From Brevibacillus centrosporus (GTDB lineage Bacteria; Bacillota; Bacilli; Brevibacillales; Brevibacillaceae): DNA of 64,000 nucleotides. Position 1 is the stretch's first letter. The number at the start of each line of letters is the position of its first letter. The notes under the pieces are model-generated. The model did not search any database. It saw nothing but the letters and a program-made list of their open reading frames with translations, and was not told where the DNA came from. Of this stretch, positions 1-8,385 are shown piece by piece. The stretch spans positions 1-64,000 of the forward strand of contig NZ_RHHP01000045.1 in the NCBI RefSeq assembly GCF_003710815.1, read 5' to 3'. Position numbers and translations under genes: made by a program.

Positions 1-143
1 ACTTGGCTTGACAATTCGTCTAATGAAAAGGATTAGCACGTACAAGTCGACGAATCGTCGTTTTTTCAACATCGAGATGTGTTCTTTAATTGGCGAGCGA
101 GGTGTCAAGAGAAAGGAATTAAGCAAAATGCTCATATCGAAAA

Positions 144-182
144 AAGGTACAACCTCCTCATTTTTTGAGGGGGCTGTACCTT
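144..182 (-). terminator. Rho-independent terminator of the catabolic island
   Basis: A long stem (AAGGTACA paired with TGTACCTT, extended by a CCTCCTCA/TGAGGGGG arm with one wobble pair and an A-C internal mismatch) is followed on the minus strand by TTTTTT. It lies downstream of the SDR gene, the last gene of the minus-strand island, and has no T-run on the plus strand, so it is unidirectional. The rest of 1-309 shows no convincing gene. Confidence 0.85.
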
Positions 183-309
183 ACTAACTCAAAGGGACTT
201 ATTCAGTTGCCTCCAGAAACCCACAGTTTTTTTATCAGACTCCATAGTTGTACTACTCCCAAACTTCCGGAAGTCACGATTCCAGGTTGGTACGGACCGC
301 TGCTTTTTT

Positions 310-1062
310 TCAATTCGCTGCCACCAATCCCCCATCGACCAGAAGCTGCTGTCCGCTGACATAGCTGTTTTTGGTCAACAAAAAGGCGATGGTTTCGGCG
401 ATCTCCTCTGGTTTACCGTAGCGGCCCAATGGGATCTTCTCGGTGGTGCGCCGTGCGATTTCCTCGGGGTTTTCTCCTTCCTGGGAGGCGTAGCTGGCGT
501 TCCACTCCCGAATGCGCTCGGTCAGGATGTAACCAGGGGCGACCATGTTGATGAGAATCCCGTCCCGTCCCAGCTCCAAGGCCGCAGTTTTGAGTGCATT
601 GACAAGCGCTGCCCGAAGCGAGTTGGATAGAACGATTCCGGGATAGGGGCTCTTCACTGTAAAGGAGGTGACCGCCACTACCCGTCCACCACCGCTCTTC
701 TGCAGGAGGGGCACGGCTTTGCGCAAGAGTCTAAGCGGTCCCGTTACCATGAGCCGGAAGTAGCGTTCCCACTCCTCGTCGCTCACCTCCATGAGCGGCT
801 TGATTGGTGGCCCACCGTGGTTCAGCAAGAGAGCGTCCAAGCGTCCAAAGCGTTCTGCCTCCTCAATGAGGAGACGAGTCGTCTGTTCCTCTGCCAGATC
901 CCCGGAAACTCCCACGACAGTTGCCCCTAGCGCCTTCAGCTTCTCGACCGATTCCTCAGGTCGACGGCTACCCACGATGAGCTTGTAGCCTTCTTCTGCC
1001 AGTTGTTTCGCCACCGCGAAGCCTATACCGCTGGAGGCTCCCGTCAAAATGGCAACTTTCAT
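310..1062 (-). CDS. SDR-family oxidoreductase, atypical active site
   Basis: A 250-residue short-chain dehydrogenase/reductase. The N-terminal nucleotide-binding motif TGASSGIG is intact (residues 8-15), an NHGG motif replaces NNAG, and the C-terminal PGYILTER and SGQQLLVDGG segments are typical. The usual catalytic YxxxK is absent: the aligned stretch reads LSNSLRAAL, so Tyr and Lys appear replaced by Ser and Arg. A divergent SDR subgroup with this LSNxxR pattern exists, and its chemistry is unclear to me. The start codon overlaps the upstream cupin stop by 4 nt, so translation is coupled. It is the last gene of the island; the substrate is unknown, perhaps a ring-cleavage intermediate or side product. 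Confidence 0.85.
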   Translation of the reverse strand: MKVAILTGASSGIGFAVAKQLAEEGYKLIVGSRRPEESVEKLKALGATVVGVSGDLAEEQTTRLLIEEAERFGRLDALLLNHGGPPIKPLMEVSDEEWERYFRLMVTGPLRLLRKAVPLLQKSGGGRVVAVTSFTVKSPYPGIVLSNSLRAALVNALKTAALELGRDGILINMVAPGYILTERIREWNASYASQEGENPEEIARRTTEKIPLGRYGKPEEIAETIAFLLTKNSYVSGQQLLVDGGLVAAN

Positions 1063-1400
1063 TCCTCTTCCACCTTCCTAAGGAAATCCTCCCGAACCGG
1101 TTGGAAAATATCCAAGAAGAGAGAGTCCTCCAGCATTTCAGCTTCATGCTCTGCCTGGGATGGGATATGGACGATTTCCCCTGGTCCGAGTACCCGCTCT
1201 TCATTCCCAATCCGGAAGCGAACGTTGCCCGAGATGATCATGGAAATCTGTTCATGGGGATGGGCGTGGCCTGGTGCAATCGCGCCTTTTGGAGCCTCCA
1301 CGCGTACAACCATCATATTGTCCCCCGCGAAGGGACGCAACGTGATCTCGCCCATGGAAAAGCCTTTCAACGCCGCTGTTTGAACGGCCTTCATCTTCAT
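1059..1400 (-). CDS. small cupin-domain protein
   Basis: A 113-residue single-domain cupin. The start chosen is the ATG at 1400, preceded by GGAGGTG; a longer frame extends upstream but lies inside the hydrolase gene. The motif GHAHPHEQISMIISG (metal-binding His and Glu) and the later PGEIVHIPSQAEHEAE give the two conserved cupin motifs, so metal binding is likely. It overlaps the genes on both sides by 4 nt (ATGA), which suggests a fixed stoichiometry with the hydrolase and the SDR. Such cupins can be isomerases, dioxygenases or binding proteins; nothing here decides between them. Confidence 0.85.
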   Translation of the reverse strand: MKMKAVQTAALKGFSMGEITLRPFAGDNMMVVRVEAPKGAIAPGHAHPHEQISMIISGNVRFRIGNEERVLGPGEIVHIPSQAEHEAEMLEDSLFLDIFQPVREDFLRKVEEE

Positions 1401-2242
1401 AGAACACCTCCGAAGAAGTTCCAGAGCAGGTGGTGGAATGCCTCTTTGTGCTCGATCTGGCTCCAGTGGCTGCATTGGCCCATCAAGTAGAGTCGCGAAT
1501 CGGGAAGGTGCTCCATCAAATGGAGGCTCGTGGTATAGGGGACAATTTTGTCGTCCCGGCCATGGACGATGAGCACAGGCTGGTTGATCCGTTTCAGAGC
1601 CGATTCGGGCACTACCAGCTCATCCAAATGGCGCTGGCGAGGGGCTGGGAACATGGCCTCGTAGCTGCGTCGCACGTCCGGGCGAAGCGCAGCCTCTAGG
1701 CGCATCCGGGAAATCTCGGTGAGACGGTCCGCGATGAAGCCCTCGTCATAGGAAAACCAGCGGATCGCATTTCGCATGGTAGCTTCTGTGGGGTCCTCAT
1801 AAAAACCCCAAATGCGGTCAAGCTCGGGAGGAAGCTGCATCGGTGCTCCCGCAGGGCCCATCAGAACGACTTTGTCAAAGCGCTCTGGCGCTTCCATCAA
1901 AAGCTGGAGTGCCACCGCTCCGCCCAAGGAGTTTCCGACGAGGTGAGCGCGCTCGATCTCCAGCGTGTCCAGCAAGTTCACCATTTGATCCACCCACAAC
2001 CGCATCCATGCCCGCATCCCTTGGGGCGGCGTCTCCAAATGGGTGCTTCCCCCATAGCCGATAAAATCGGGGGCCAAAGTCAGGTACTTGCTCGCAAACT
2101 CAGGCAGGGCATGCTGCCAATTGGAGAGCCCCGTCGCGCCCGGACCCGAACCGTGGAGGAACAGGATCGCTTCACCTGAACCCGCCCGATTCAGGCAAGT
2201 TTCGTTACCCCCTGTTATTACTTGTACTTTCTCGATACTCAT
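1397..2242 (-). CDS. alpha/beta hydrolase, meta-cleavage product hydrolase type
   Basis: A 281-residue alpha/beta hydrolase starting at ATG 2242, with GGAGGGTGAGG just upstream; the longer GTG frame would place its start inside the ribosome site. Oxyanion motif HGSGPGA (residues 30-36), nucleophile GNSLGG (Ser105), acid HGRDDKIVP and a late CSHWSQIE His complete the triad. The HGSGPGA signature is typical of C-C bond hydrolases acting on ring-fission products (DmpD/BphD/HsaD family). A second hydrolase of the same type lies at 12007-12825. This one sits with the HsaA-like monooxygenase and a separate extradiol dioxygenase, so it probably serves a different aromatic substrate. Confidence 0.85.
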   Translation of the reverse strand: MSIEKVQVITGGNETCLNRAGSGEAILFLHGSGPGATGLSNWQHALPEFASKYLTLAPDFIGYGGSTHLETPPQGMRAWMRLWVDQMVNLLDTLEIERAHLVGNSLGGAVALQLLMEAPERFDKVVLMGPAGAPMQLPPELDRIWGFYEDPTEATMRNAIRWFSYDEGFIADRLTEISRMRLEAALRPDVRRSYEAMFPAPRQRHLDELVVPESALKRINQPVLIVHGRDDKIVPYTTSLHLMEHLPDSRLYLMGQCSHWSQIEHKEAFHHLLWNFFGGVL

Positions 2243-2356
2243 ATTCCTCACCCTCCAGATAACTTTTCATTCACTTTCGTTCGGAGTGTAGGCCATTGGT
2301 TGTTGCCCACCCCCTTCGCACGATTCCCGGGGTGACCCAGCGCAACGACCATATCC

Positions 2357-3571
2357 TCACCAGATGGGGTGACCTGGTTGGCCAAACATCGTCCGTCCAT
2401 AGGCCGCCAAGGCGTCCTCGTACATGTGGGTGGTGTGAGAGGCTACCGTGAGGAGGTCTCTGGTGAAAAGTTCTACAGGATCTCCCTTGAAAAACGCTGT
2501 TCCTCCCAAGGCAAGCATCGCCCTCGGTGCGATTTCCGCCGACATTTTTGCTGTCTGAGCGCGCCATGCGAACATCCGCTCTCTCTCCTCTTCGCTGACC
2601 AATGTTTTCCCTTCCTTCATCCATGATTCCAATTGCCCCACATAGCGGTCGACGAGAGCTTCAGCTGCGTCCAATTGCGTTCGCAGTTCGGCTAAAAGTC
2701 GCTGGCTGCTTGGTGCATCCCGTTCTTTCGCCCCCATCTGGTAGACGCGGATACGCTTTTCGGTGCGCTCGCGGAAGATGTTAAGCACGCGGTCCGCCCC
2801 ACCCACGGCAATAGCGGGAAAGCCGACAAGGAACCAAGTGAAGAAGGGCATGCGGTAGATCGGCTCATCCTCATCTGCGTCACCGCCGATCGGCTTGCCT
2901 GTTCTCACTACCCTTGCGATGGGCAGGATACGGTGCAGGGGGACCCACGCTCCATCCACCACGACCTCATTACTCCCCGTAGCCCGGAGTCCCAAGGTAT
3001 CCCAGTTTTCCACCACTTTGACATCAGACTTGTGTACGGCCAGCAGGCATGGTTCAGGTCCCTCGCTGTCTGGAAACTCCACCAGCGCCCCAAGCCCGAT
3101 CCAATCCGCCCACAGAACACCGCTGGCAAATTTCCATTGCCCATAGAGCCGATAGCCGTTGCCGTCCCGCTCCGCCCGTCCGATCGGGGTGAACACGTCC
3201 GCGACGAGTCCGCCCTGGCCAAAAATCTCCTCGCGACCCTGAGGGGGCAAATGCGATACCCAAGCTTCATGGATGGGGTAAAAGTACGTGAGCCAGGCGG
3301 CTGCCACACTGTGTCTCGCTACGGTGCGAATGACTTTTTCGAAGACCCGCGGAGTCACAGACAGACCGTCGTACCGTTTGGGCCGCAGCATCTTGTGTAT
3401 CTGTGCCTCTTTAATGGCCTGCGCCACCCGATCCGAGAAGCGAGCGTTTTTGTCCGCTTCTTTGGACTCCTCCTCCGCAAGCCGTCCGATCGCTTCTGCA
3501 CTGGCTAGCAAAGCTGCCTCGTCTGGTTTTTCTTCAGTCTCGGAATTGTCATGCGTTTTATTCAGTGTCAT
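2357..3571 (-). CDS. acyl-CoA dehydrogenase-like flavin monooxygenase (HsaA/DszC type)
   Basis: A 404-residue protein with the acyl-CoA dehydrogenase fold. The WADWIGLGALVEF and WDTLGLRATGSNEVVVDGAWVP stretches match the oxygenase components of two-component flavin monooxygenases such as HsaA, DszC and HpaH-like C2 proteins, rather than true dehydrogenases with a catalytic Glu. The start ATG follows AGGGAGGATG. It would hydroxylate a phenolic ring with reduced flavin supplied by a reductase; none is encoded in this sub-operon, so the HpaC-type reductase at 18.4-18.9 kb could serve it. Downstream of an extradiol dioxygenase and upstream of a C-C hydrolase, which fits hydroxylation followed by meta cleavage. 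A role as a true acyl-CoA dehydrogenase is less likely. Confidence 0.8.
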   Translation of the reverse strand: MTLNKTHDNSETEEKPDEAALLASAEAIGRLAEEESKEADKNARFSDRVAQAIKEAQIHKMLRPKRYDGLSVTPRVFEKVIRTVARHSVAAAWLTYFYPIHEAWVSHLPPQGREEIFGQGGLVADVFTPIGRAERDGNGYRLYGQWKFASGVLWADWIGLGALVEFPDSEGPEPCLLAVHKSDVKVVENWDTLGLRATGSNEVVVDGAWVPLHRILPIARVVRTGKPIGGDADEDEPIYRMPFFTWFLVGFPAIAVGGADRVLNIFRERTEKRIRVYQMGAKERDAPSSQRLLAELRTQLDAAEALVDRYVGQLESWMKEGKTLVSEEERERMFAWRAQTAKMSAEIAPRAMLALGGTAFFKGDPVELFTRDLLTVASHTTHMYEDALAAYGRTMFGQPGHPIW

Positions 3572-3705
3572 TTTTCATCCTCCCTGAATAAGTATCGGGC
3601 TTGACTAACGCTTCCATAGTTTCGATTGAACAACGGTGAGACCTAGCAAATTCCTCGGGTTTGTTGGAGACCGATTCGTGAAGCGATTACATCACGTTTC
3701 ATGAT

Positions 3706-4671
3706 TTACGCCTCGGTTGTTTCGTCCATGGCGTGCCCTGAGCCTGGTGCCCAGCGGTCGCCCCACCAGAAAAGCCCTTCCACCAGTTCCTCTTCCCTCC
3801 ACTCGAGAGGCTCCCAGTCGGGATCGAATATGAGATACCCACCACTGAACAGTTCCAATCGATGACCGCTGCCTGGGTCGCGCACGTACGTATAGATGGC
3901 TTGGCTAATGCCATGCTGACCTGGTCCGAGATCCGGTGTGATGTTATGATCGCGGAGAATGGTGAGCGCCCGAAGCACATCCTGCGCGTTGTCCAGGAAA
4001 TAAGCAACGTGATGGAAACGGGGTCCAGCGTGCTTGCCTTCGTGCATGATGGCGATGTCATGCACCAGCGGGGTAACGCTCATCCAGCCCGCATGCACAT
4101 CCCCGTTGTTGAGCTTGATGTACTCCCGCATCTTAAAGCCCATATGATCCGACAGCCAGTTCTGCGTGAGGGCAGGAGTGGGCGAAGTCGTGATGTTTAC
4201 ATGGTCGATCCGGCGGGGAGAAATTCCTCTGGACCATGCCTTATATACTTGGTTTTTGAGTCGGGAACGCTTTTCATCAGGTGCGCCGGGCCGCTCCATA
4301 TCGTAGTAGATTTCAAACGGGTGGCCACTCGTAGGCACTTTAAAGCGGATGGCCCGACCTTGACCGGCCTCCTCGCCTGCCTCCACGTCTTGAACCTCTA
4401 CTCCCTGACTCCTGAGATACCGTGCGTAGAGCTCCACGTCCTCCGGTTTTCGCGCTTTCCATGCGACATGGTCGACCCTGGCCCGCTCTCCGGGGATCAG
4501 GATCAGGCTGTGGTGCTCGAATTCGCCCCAAGCCCGCATGTAGATGTGGCCATCGCGCCGCTCTACCTCTTCCAAGCCTACGACATCGTGCCAAAACCAG
4601 TAGGACTTCTCGATATCCGGCGTGACAAGAGCCACGTGGCCAAGCTTTGCAACCTCATTTTGTCCCGTCAT
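3706..4671 (-). CDS. extradiol (catechol 2,3-) dioxygenase, type I VOC fold, third paralogue
   Basis: A 321-residue two-domain VOC extradiol dioxygenase that cleaves a catechol ring next to the diol. The Fe(II) ligands are visible: H157 in RIDHVNI, H220 or H221 in FHHVAY, and E273 in RLELFSGGY; the catalytic-domain GQHGISQAIYTYVRDPGSGH stretch is typical. The start ATG follows GAGGAGGAAG. It is clearly diverged from the two identical copies at 12.9 and 16.5 kb and leads the module that ends with the SDR. The gap of 27 nt to the regulator upstream suggests it may be co-transcribed with the regulator. Confidence 0.92.
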   Translation of the reverse strand: MTGQNEVAKLGHVALVTPDIEKSYWFWHDVVGLEEVERRDGHIYMRAWGEFEHHSLILIPGERARVDHVAWKARKPEDVELYARYLRSQGVEVQDVEAGEEAGQGRAIRFKVPTSGHPFEIYYDMERPGAPDEKRSRLKNQVYKAWSRGISPRRIDHVNITTSPTPALTQNWLSDHMGFKMREYIKLNNGDVHAGWMSVTPLVHDIAIMHEGKHAGPRFHHVAYFLDNAQDVLRALTILRDHNITPDLGPGQHGISQAIYTYVRDPGSGHRLELFSGGYLIFDPDWEPLEWREEELVEGLFWWGDRWAPGSGHAMDETTEA

Positions 4672-4698
4672 TTTTCTTCCTCCTCTTTGTTTACCCGT

Positions 4699-6612
4699 TC
4701 ACATCTCGATTTCGCCGATCACCAGCAGTGCTTGCAGCATGAGGAATAGCTGGTAATTCACTGTTGGATTACGCAAATCCTGACCCAGAAGCGTCTCCAT
4801 TTTTTGAATGCGATAGCGGAGTCCGCTCAGCGAGAGGGTTAAGTCGTTTGCCGTTTGTTCGAGATTTCCGCCGTTCGCCAGGAATACGTATAAGGTTTTG
4901 ATAAATTCCGTATTTTTATGGCAATCCGCATCATAGAGGGGACCTAATTGCTGCTGGGCGAAATTTTTGATAGCGCTCTCATTTTTGTTGTTAATCAAAA
5001 GACCCACTACACCGAGAGAATCGAACAGCACCATTTTTTTGGCGGTTGGTGTGCTCATTCGCAGGGCGATGATCGCCTCATCGTAATAGTCCGAGGCTCG
5101 ATCGATTTCTTCCCCTCTTGAACTGACACCGATCTGAAAGGTGTACTTATGGAACATTTGGCTCAAGCACTCGATAAAACCGATGCACAATGATGAGATA
5201 TTTGCATTTTCACGCGATTCCGTTTGCACGTATAACACTACGTTGTTGCCCCTGTGGCAAATTAACACATGCTTTTTCTTGTCTTTAAAATACTGCAAGG
5301 TTGTTTCCATCAATTCTTCGTAGAAAAGCATCTCATTCGCGAGGTTCCCCTGCAGATTTTGATATTTCAACGCGACGATGTAAAAAGGCTGGTCCAGATT
5401 GAAATGGAGATAACTGCCGCGCTTCAAAATATCTTTTTTGGAAGTAAACTGCTCTTGCAGGATTTGCTCTAAGAAATGTCCTTTCATACGCTCCGTTGCT
5501 TCCAGGCTAGTCTTCTCATTTAATAAATAGAGCGAACATACGGAGGCAATCTGTTCCAACGTAATGATGTCGATCTGCGGATAATCATCCACATGCTGAT
5601 AGACGAATGAACAGTAACCCGATATTTTTTTTCGGATGAAGATCGGAGTGATCAGACGAAAATGGCATTTCGCATTGATCTTGCTAGTCAGCAAAAACGA
5701 TTCGTTTTCCATCCGTTCCGGCTCATGCACCGACTTTTTGAATCGTTGGATGTAGTCTTGAAAATCGTCGTTCACTTCTTGAAAACATTCCGGGGTCAGT
5801 CCGGAATAGGCATAGGAGCGAAAATTGACATCTTCAATAATCAACGAGATTCCGGTAGTATCATAGACCACATCCGCAATCGACTGAAGATCGTTCCCGT
5901 TGAGTATTTCTTCCGTCAGTTTTTTATGGATGCTGGATATTCGCGAAAGCGTATTTCGTTCCTCCAGCAGCTTCTCATAGGTCATTTCTAATTCAATGAC
6001 GATGGGAGTATCTTCGTAGTAACGCAGGATATCATTTACTTCTCCGTCCCACAGCTCGAGCGATTTCGCCAGGTAGCGACACTCGGTGTGTCCCATTCCG
6101 GCGCACGTCAATTCCTTCACAATCACCCTCTGGTTGCACACGGTGGACAAATAGCCGCTGGCGTACCCGATCAAGGTATGACAGACCGGTGACTCCGTAT
6201 GGCCAAAGCCGCATACGTGTTCGTGCGCTTCGTACGAGCTGACCCAAGCGCCTTCCATGTGAATGGATTTCACCTTACCATCCTGGTAAAACTCGATGTT
6301 CAGCAGGTCAGTTTGGACGCCTGTATGTCCTTTGATCATGTGCAGGATCGTGCCCATGGTGACGATATCTTCAACGGTTGGCAAATTCATCTCGATGACC
6401 TTTTTCGCATCTTTTACCCCGAGATCCCAACCATACCGGATCAAGAAGCCTTTCATTCTATCCGTACCCAGATTTTCGATCAAGTCTTTGCGAAGCGTTC
6501 CGAATGCTGATGAAGAGATGACTATCATTCTATCGTCATTCATGTGAATCGTTCCGTTTTCGTCTGATACAGTGAGATGATCGTATAAAAGCTGCTTATT
6601 AGCCAGAGCCAT
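4699..6612 (-). CDS. aromatic-responsive regulator: XylR_N + V4R sensor with PucR-type HTH output
   Basis: A 637-residue regulator. Residues about 25-125 match the XylR N-terminal sensory domain and about 127-185 the V4R domain; C144, C170 and C178 keep the C-x25-C-x7-C spacing of the zinc ligands in DmpR/PoxR, with E128 nearby as a possible fourth ligand. A helical linker (200-235) leads to a GAF/CdaR-like middle region and a C-terminal HTH_30 of the PucR/CdaR type (about 575-632, GNLEQTANDLTLSLSGLRYRIQKME). There is no AAA+ sigma-54 domain, so aromatic sensing is joined to sigma-70-type activation. It lies inside the island in the same direction. The ribosome site is AAGAGGTG. It probably detects phenols and controls the catabolic genes. 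Confidence 0.88.
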   Translation of the reverse strand: MALANKQLLYDHLTVSDENGTIHMNDDRMIVISSSAFGTLRKDLIENLGTDRMKGFLIRYGWDLGVKDAKKVIEMNLPTVEDIVTMGTILHMIKGHTGVQTDLLNIEFYQDGKVKSIHMEGAWVSSYEAHEHVCGFGHTESPVCHTLIGYASGYLSTVCNQRVIVKELTCAGMGHTECRYLAKSLELWDGEVNDILRYYEDTPIVIELEMTYEKLLEERNTLSRISSIHKKLTEEILNGNDLQSIADVVYDTTGISLIIEDVNFRSYAYSGLTPECFQEVNDDFQDYIQRFKKSVHEPERMENESFLLTSKINAKCHFRLITPIFIRKKISGYCSFVYQHVDDYPQIDIITLEQIASVCSLYLLNEKTSLEATERMKGHFLEQILQEQFTSKKDILKRGSYLHFNLDQPFYIVALKYQNLQGNLANEMLFYEELMETTLQYFKDKKKHVLICHRGNNVVLYVQTESRENANISSLCIGFIECLSQMFHKYTFQIGVSSRGEEIDRASDYYDEAIIALRMSTPTAKKMVLFDSLGVVGLLINNKNESAIKNFAQQQLGPLYDADCHKNTEFIKTLYVFLANGGNLEQTANDLTLSLSGLRYRIQKMETLLGQDLRNPTVNYQLFLMLQALLVIGEIEM

Positions 6613-6684
6613 CTGCCTTCACACCTCTTTTCAGAGTGAGAACCTACTGTCGCTGAAACATCCAAACGTCCGTTTTTTCACCTA

Positions 6685-8160
6685 TTAACGCAGAGCCAAG
6701 CAAATCGTCTTAGCTTCTGTAAAAAACTCCAGGCTGTGGTGGCCACCCTCGCGCCCGATCCCACTCTTTTTGAACCCTCCGAATGGCACCCGCAGGTCGC
6801 GGACAAACCAGCAGTTAACCCAGATCGTGCCGGCGCGCACCTTACTCGCAACCCGATGCGCTCGCTGCAGATTATCCGTCCATACCACGCCATTCAGGCC
6901 ATATTGGGTGGAGTTGGCGATTTGCAGCGCTTCCTCCTCTGTATCAAATGGGATCAGCGTTACAATCGGGCCAAAGATTTCCTCTTGGCAAATGCGTGCA
7001 TGAGGATCTTCCTGAACAAAAACAGTTGGTTCCAAATAATAACCATCTTTTAAATATTCAGTGAGTTCTGGTCGTTTCCCTCCGCAAATCAGTGTGGAAT
7101 GTTCTGATTCCGCGATCTGCAAGTAGCTGGTTACCTTTTCATAATGCTCTTTACTGACGAGCGGCCCCATGTTGGTATTGGAATCTTGCGGATCGCCCAC
7201 CTTCAATTGGCGAGCTGCAGCTGCAAAGCGATCCACAAACTCATCGAATATGCTGCGCTGGACGAGAATGCGTGAACCCGCCAGGCATACTTGACCGGAA
7301 TTCAGAAATGCCGCCCGTATCGATGTAGGGATGGCTTTGTCCAAATCGGCGTCTTCGAACACAATGTTCGCTGCCTTTCCTCCCAGTTCAAAGGAGACCC
7401 GCTTCAACGTGTCAGCGCCATTTTTCATGATGGCCTTACCTGTGGACGTCTCCCCTGTAAATGAGATGAGATCCACTTCCGGATGGGTCGTCATGAACTC
7501 ACCCGTCGAATTTGGTCCAAACCCTTGAACGACATTGACTACGCCATCCGGGATCCCTGCTTCCTTGGCAATTTCACCGAGGAGCGAGACGGTCAACGGC
7601 GTAGGCTCCGCTGGTTTGATCACGGCTGTATTTCCCGTAGCCAGGCAAGGGCCGAGCTTCCACGTCGTCAGCATGAACGGCAAATTCCATGGGGTGATCA
7701 ACGCGGCTACGCCTACGGGTTCATACCGCGTGTAGTTCAAGAATTCCTCTTCCATCGGATACATTTCACTCGGATGATGCTCGATAAAATCCGCAAAAAA
7801 AGATAGATTGTGTGCAGCTCGCGGAATTTCAAACTCGTAGGCGACCGAAAAGGGCTTCCCGACGTCCAATGCCTCCAGGCGCGCCAACTCTTCTCTGCGC
7901 TCCATGATGATTTCAGCCATCCTGCGTACCTTTGCGCAACGCTCTTTCACTGTCATCGTCCGCCACGGGCCTTCTTCAAATGCACGGCGAGCTGCCTGGC
8001 ACGCGCGATCCACATCCTCTTTGGTGGCTTCATGCACATTGGCGATTAGCTCCTGCGTCGCTGGGTTGTACACTTCAAACGTCTTGTTTTCGCTCGAGGC
8101 TCTATAGTGTCCATCGATGAAGAGCTTGATCTCCCGTACCCTCGAGAGGACTTCTGCCAT
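6685..8160 (-). CDS. dmpC: 2-hydroxymuconic semialdehyde dehydrogenase (ALDH family)
   Basis: A 491-residue NAD-dependent aldehyde dehydrogenase. Motifs seen: TPWNLPFML, FTGETSTGKAIM, catalytic Glu in FELGGKAANIVFEDADLD, catalytic Cys in SGQVCLAGSR and EEIFGPIVTLIPF. The length and the NCWFVRDLRVPFGGFKKSGIGREGG end match the 2-hydroxymuconic/5-carboxymethyl-2-hydroxymuconic semialdehyde dehydrogenase group. It oxidises the ring-fission aldehyde to 2-hydroxymuconate, the entry to the oxalocrotonate branch; the tautomerase lies 13 nt upstream and the decarboxylase just before it. The start follows AAGGAGGG. The assignment rests on synteny as well as family. Confidence 0.88.
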   Translation of the reverse strand: MAEVLSRVREIKLFIDGHYRASSENKTFEVYNPATQELIANVHEATKEDVDRACQAARRAFEEGPWRTMTVKERCAKVRRMAEIIMERREELARLEALDVGKPFSVAYEFEIPRAAHNLSFFADFIEHHPSEMYPMEEEFLNYTRYEPVGVAALITPWNLPFMLTTWKLGPCLATGNTAVIKPAEPTPLTVSLLGEIAKEAGIPDGVVNVVQGFGPNSTGEFMTTHPEVDLISFTGETSTGKAIMKNGADTLKRVSFELGGKAANIVFEDADLDKAIPTSIRAAFLNSGQVCLAGSRILVQRSIFDEFVDRFAAAARQLKVGDPQDSNTNMGPLVSKEHYEKVTSYLQIAESEHSTLICGGKRPELTEYLKDGYYLEPTVFVQEDPHARICQEEIFGPIVTLIPFDTEEEALQIANSTQYGLNGVVWTDNLQRAHRVASKVRAGTIWVNCWFVRDLRVPFGGFKKSGIGREGGHHSLEFFTEAKTICLALR

Positions 8161-8173
8161 GAATGGTCCCTCC

Positions 8174-8368
8174 TTATTTGGATTGGCGCTTCTTCACCGA
8201 TTCTCCGGCAATCCCCCAATGCTCCGGCTGCATTTCATTCACCATCACCCTGACGCTTTCAATAGGCGCTTCCAGGACGTTTGCCACCGTATGGGAGACT
8301 TCGTGGATCAGCTTCTCTTTCTTTTCAGGCGATCTTCCTGCCAACAAATTGATTTGAATGAACGGCAT
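8174..8368 (-). CDS. dmpI: 4-oxalocrotonate tautomerase
   Basis: A 64-residue protein of the tautomerase superfamily, the usual 4-OT size. The mature protein would start with Pro (MPFIQINLLAGR), giving the catalytic Pro1, and Arg in AGR plus Arg in ESVRVMVNEM match the substrate-binding arginines. The start at 8368 is preceded by AAGGAGGAG; a longer frame lies inside the upstream gene. It converts 2-hydroxymuconate to 2-oxo-3-hexenedioate between the dehydrogenase and the decarboxylase, whose genes flank it with gaps of 13 and 17 nt. Confidence 0.92.
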   Translation of the reverse strand: MPFIQINLLAGRSPEKKEKLIHEVSHTVANVLEAPIESVRVMVNEMQPEHWGIAGESVKKRQSK

Positions 8369-8385
8369 CGTCTCACTCCTCCTTC

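Noticed and set aside
48-66. CGACGAATCGTCG followed by TTTTTT as a plus-strand terminator
   Set aside because: The stem is only 5 bp with a 3-nt loop; too weak to list without an upstream gene.
2-184. Open plus-strand frame entering from the left edge
   Set aside because: It shows no recognisable motif, runs through the terminator at 144-182 and has a composition unlike the neighbouring genes.
2271-2624. 117-codon minus-strand frame beside the HsaA-like gene
   Set aside because: It overlaps a clear coding region in another frame and has no family features or ribosome site.
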